From Chrysochromulina tobinii (lineage: Eukaryota > Haptophyta > Prymnesiales > Chrysochromulinaceae), in assembly GCA_001275005.1 (NCBI GenBank), contig JWZX01003104.1:1-36594 (forward strand): DNA of 36,594 nt. The letters are read 5' to 3'. Each line of letters opens with the position of its first letter. The first letter of the stretch is position 1. The notes under the pieces are model-generated. The model searched no databases, was not told where the DNA came from, and saw nothing but the letters and a program-made list of their open reading frames with translations. Below, piece by piece: positions 36,182 through 36,594 of the stretch. The position numbers and the translations under genes are program-made.

Positions 36182-36458
36182 CACGAATGCCTCGCTTGAA
36201 CCGAACATGCGTTGCACACGATGCAAGGTGCAAGGAGAACTCTCCTGAACCTTATGACTTAAGCGTCCTGGGCATGGCGGCTCGCCCGATTGGCTCTCTG
36301 ACAGGGAGCAAAACGGACGTTGTGCCAAGGAAAAATGGGTATCGCTCGTATCTGTTCACTATAGATCTTTTCCGTTTTCCTATCAGCCATCTCGTCAACT
36401 ACCAAGTTCAGAACTAGTCGGACGCTGCGTATCAGTAATCAAACACATTGAGCCCTGG
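36182..36458. other. 3' flank of hydroxylase gene, no gene seen
   Basis: About 277 nt, becoming AT-richer from 36340. An open frame at 36064-36417 runs antisense-free through it but shows no protein-like pattern. Confidence 0.5.
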
Positions 36459-36594
36459 CTGTCGAGCTGTCGAGCTGTCGAGGCTCTGTCGAGGCTCCGT
36501 CGAGCTGCTGTCGAGGCCGTTGTCGAGGCCTTGCCTGTCGAGCCTTGTCGAGCCTGTCGAGTTCCTGTCGAGTTCCTGTCGAGCCTGTCGAGGC
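36459..36594 (+). repeat. GTCGAG minisatellite reaching the window end
   Basis: Thirteen GTCGAG cores are separated by variable 2-9 nt spacers (CT, GCTCT, GCTCC, CTGCT, GCCGTT, TTCCT, CCT and others). The array is not closed at 36594, so its true length is unknown. Confidence 0.85.

Noticed and set aside
1-36594. tRNA, rRNA, CRISPR arrays, prokaryotic operons or viral genes
   Set aside because: No tRNA-like cloverleaf, no spaced identical repeats with unique spacers, and no viral hallmark gene was recognised by reading; splice sites and gene content are eukaryotic.

Overview
The window reads as nuclear DNA of a GC-rich single-celled eukaryote. Genes are single and monocistronic on both strands, and several have short spliceosomal introns (95, 99, 99, 103, 195 and 236 nt, plus a possible 59-nt one) with GTGAG, GTGCG or GTACG donors and CAG acceptors. 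Products are typically eukaryotic: a UPF1-like helicase, SLX1, an F-box/WD40 protein, a gamma-type PI4-kinase, exostosin, SCO1 and a NUDT6-type Nudix protein. High GC, GTGCG donors, long polyQ tracts and organelle-targeting leaders suggest a microalga, possibly a haptophyte. That taxonomic guess is inference, because no rRNA or plastid marker is present.

Layout. 51-6185 (+) is a giant UPF1-like SF1 helicase carrying two copies of an unrecognised domain. 6783-8081 (-) is SLX1, split by one intron. 8223-8975 (-) is a small protein with six copies of a Trp-Leu motif. 9247-10508 (+) is an NHL beta-propeller. 10899-13059 (+) is a cryptochrome/photolyase with an apparent frameshift and a stop-free intron. 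14172-16871 (-) is a ubiquitin-like/PI4K-gamma-like kinase. 17781-22079 (-) is a very long coiled-coil protein. 22401-23740 (-) is GMP reductase in three exons, divergent from SCO1 at 23938-24795 (+). 25664-26797 (-) is a membrane-anchored cysteine-synthase-like enzyme, divergent from an unknown leader-bearing protein at 26994-27629 (+). 27968-29990 (+) is an F-box/WD40 protein. 30475-31401 (-) is a Nudix hydrolase, divergent from an exostosin-like glycosyltransferase at 31581-32936 (+). 33075-34150 (-) is an EF-hand protein. 34730-36181 (+) is a sterol-desaturase/fatty-acid-hydroxylase-like membrane protein. The window ends in a GTCGAG minisatellite.

The genes do not form one pathway. SLX1 and the photolyase (if it is a repair enzyme) belong to DNA repair. 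GMP reductase, SCO1, the cysteine synthase and the Nudix protein all carry N-termini that could direct them to organelles or membranes. The least explained features are the duplicated domain in the helicase (one copy inside the RecA core), the six-motif protein beside a RING-less SLX1, the photolyase exon structure, and a 19-nt promoter-proximal element found in exact form upstream of two genes.
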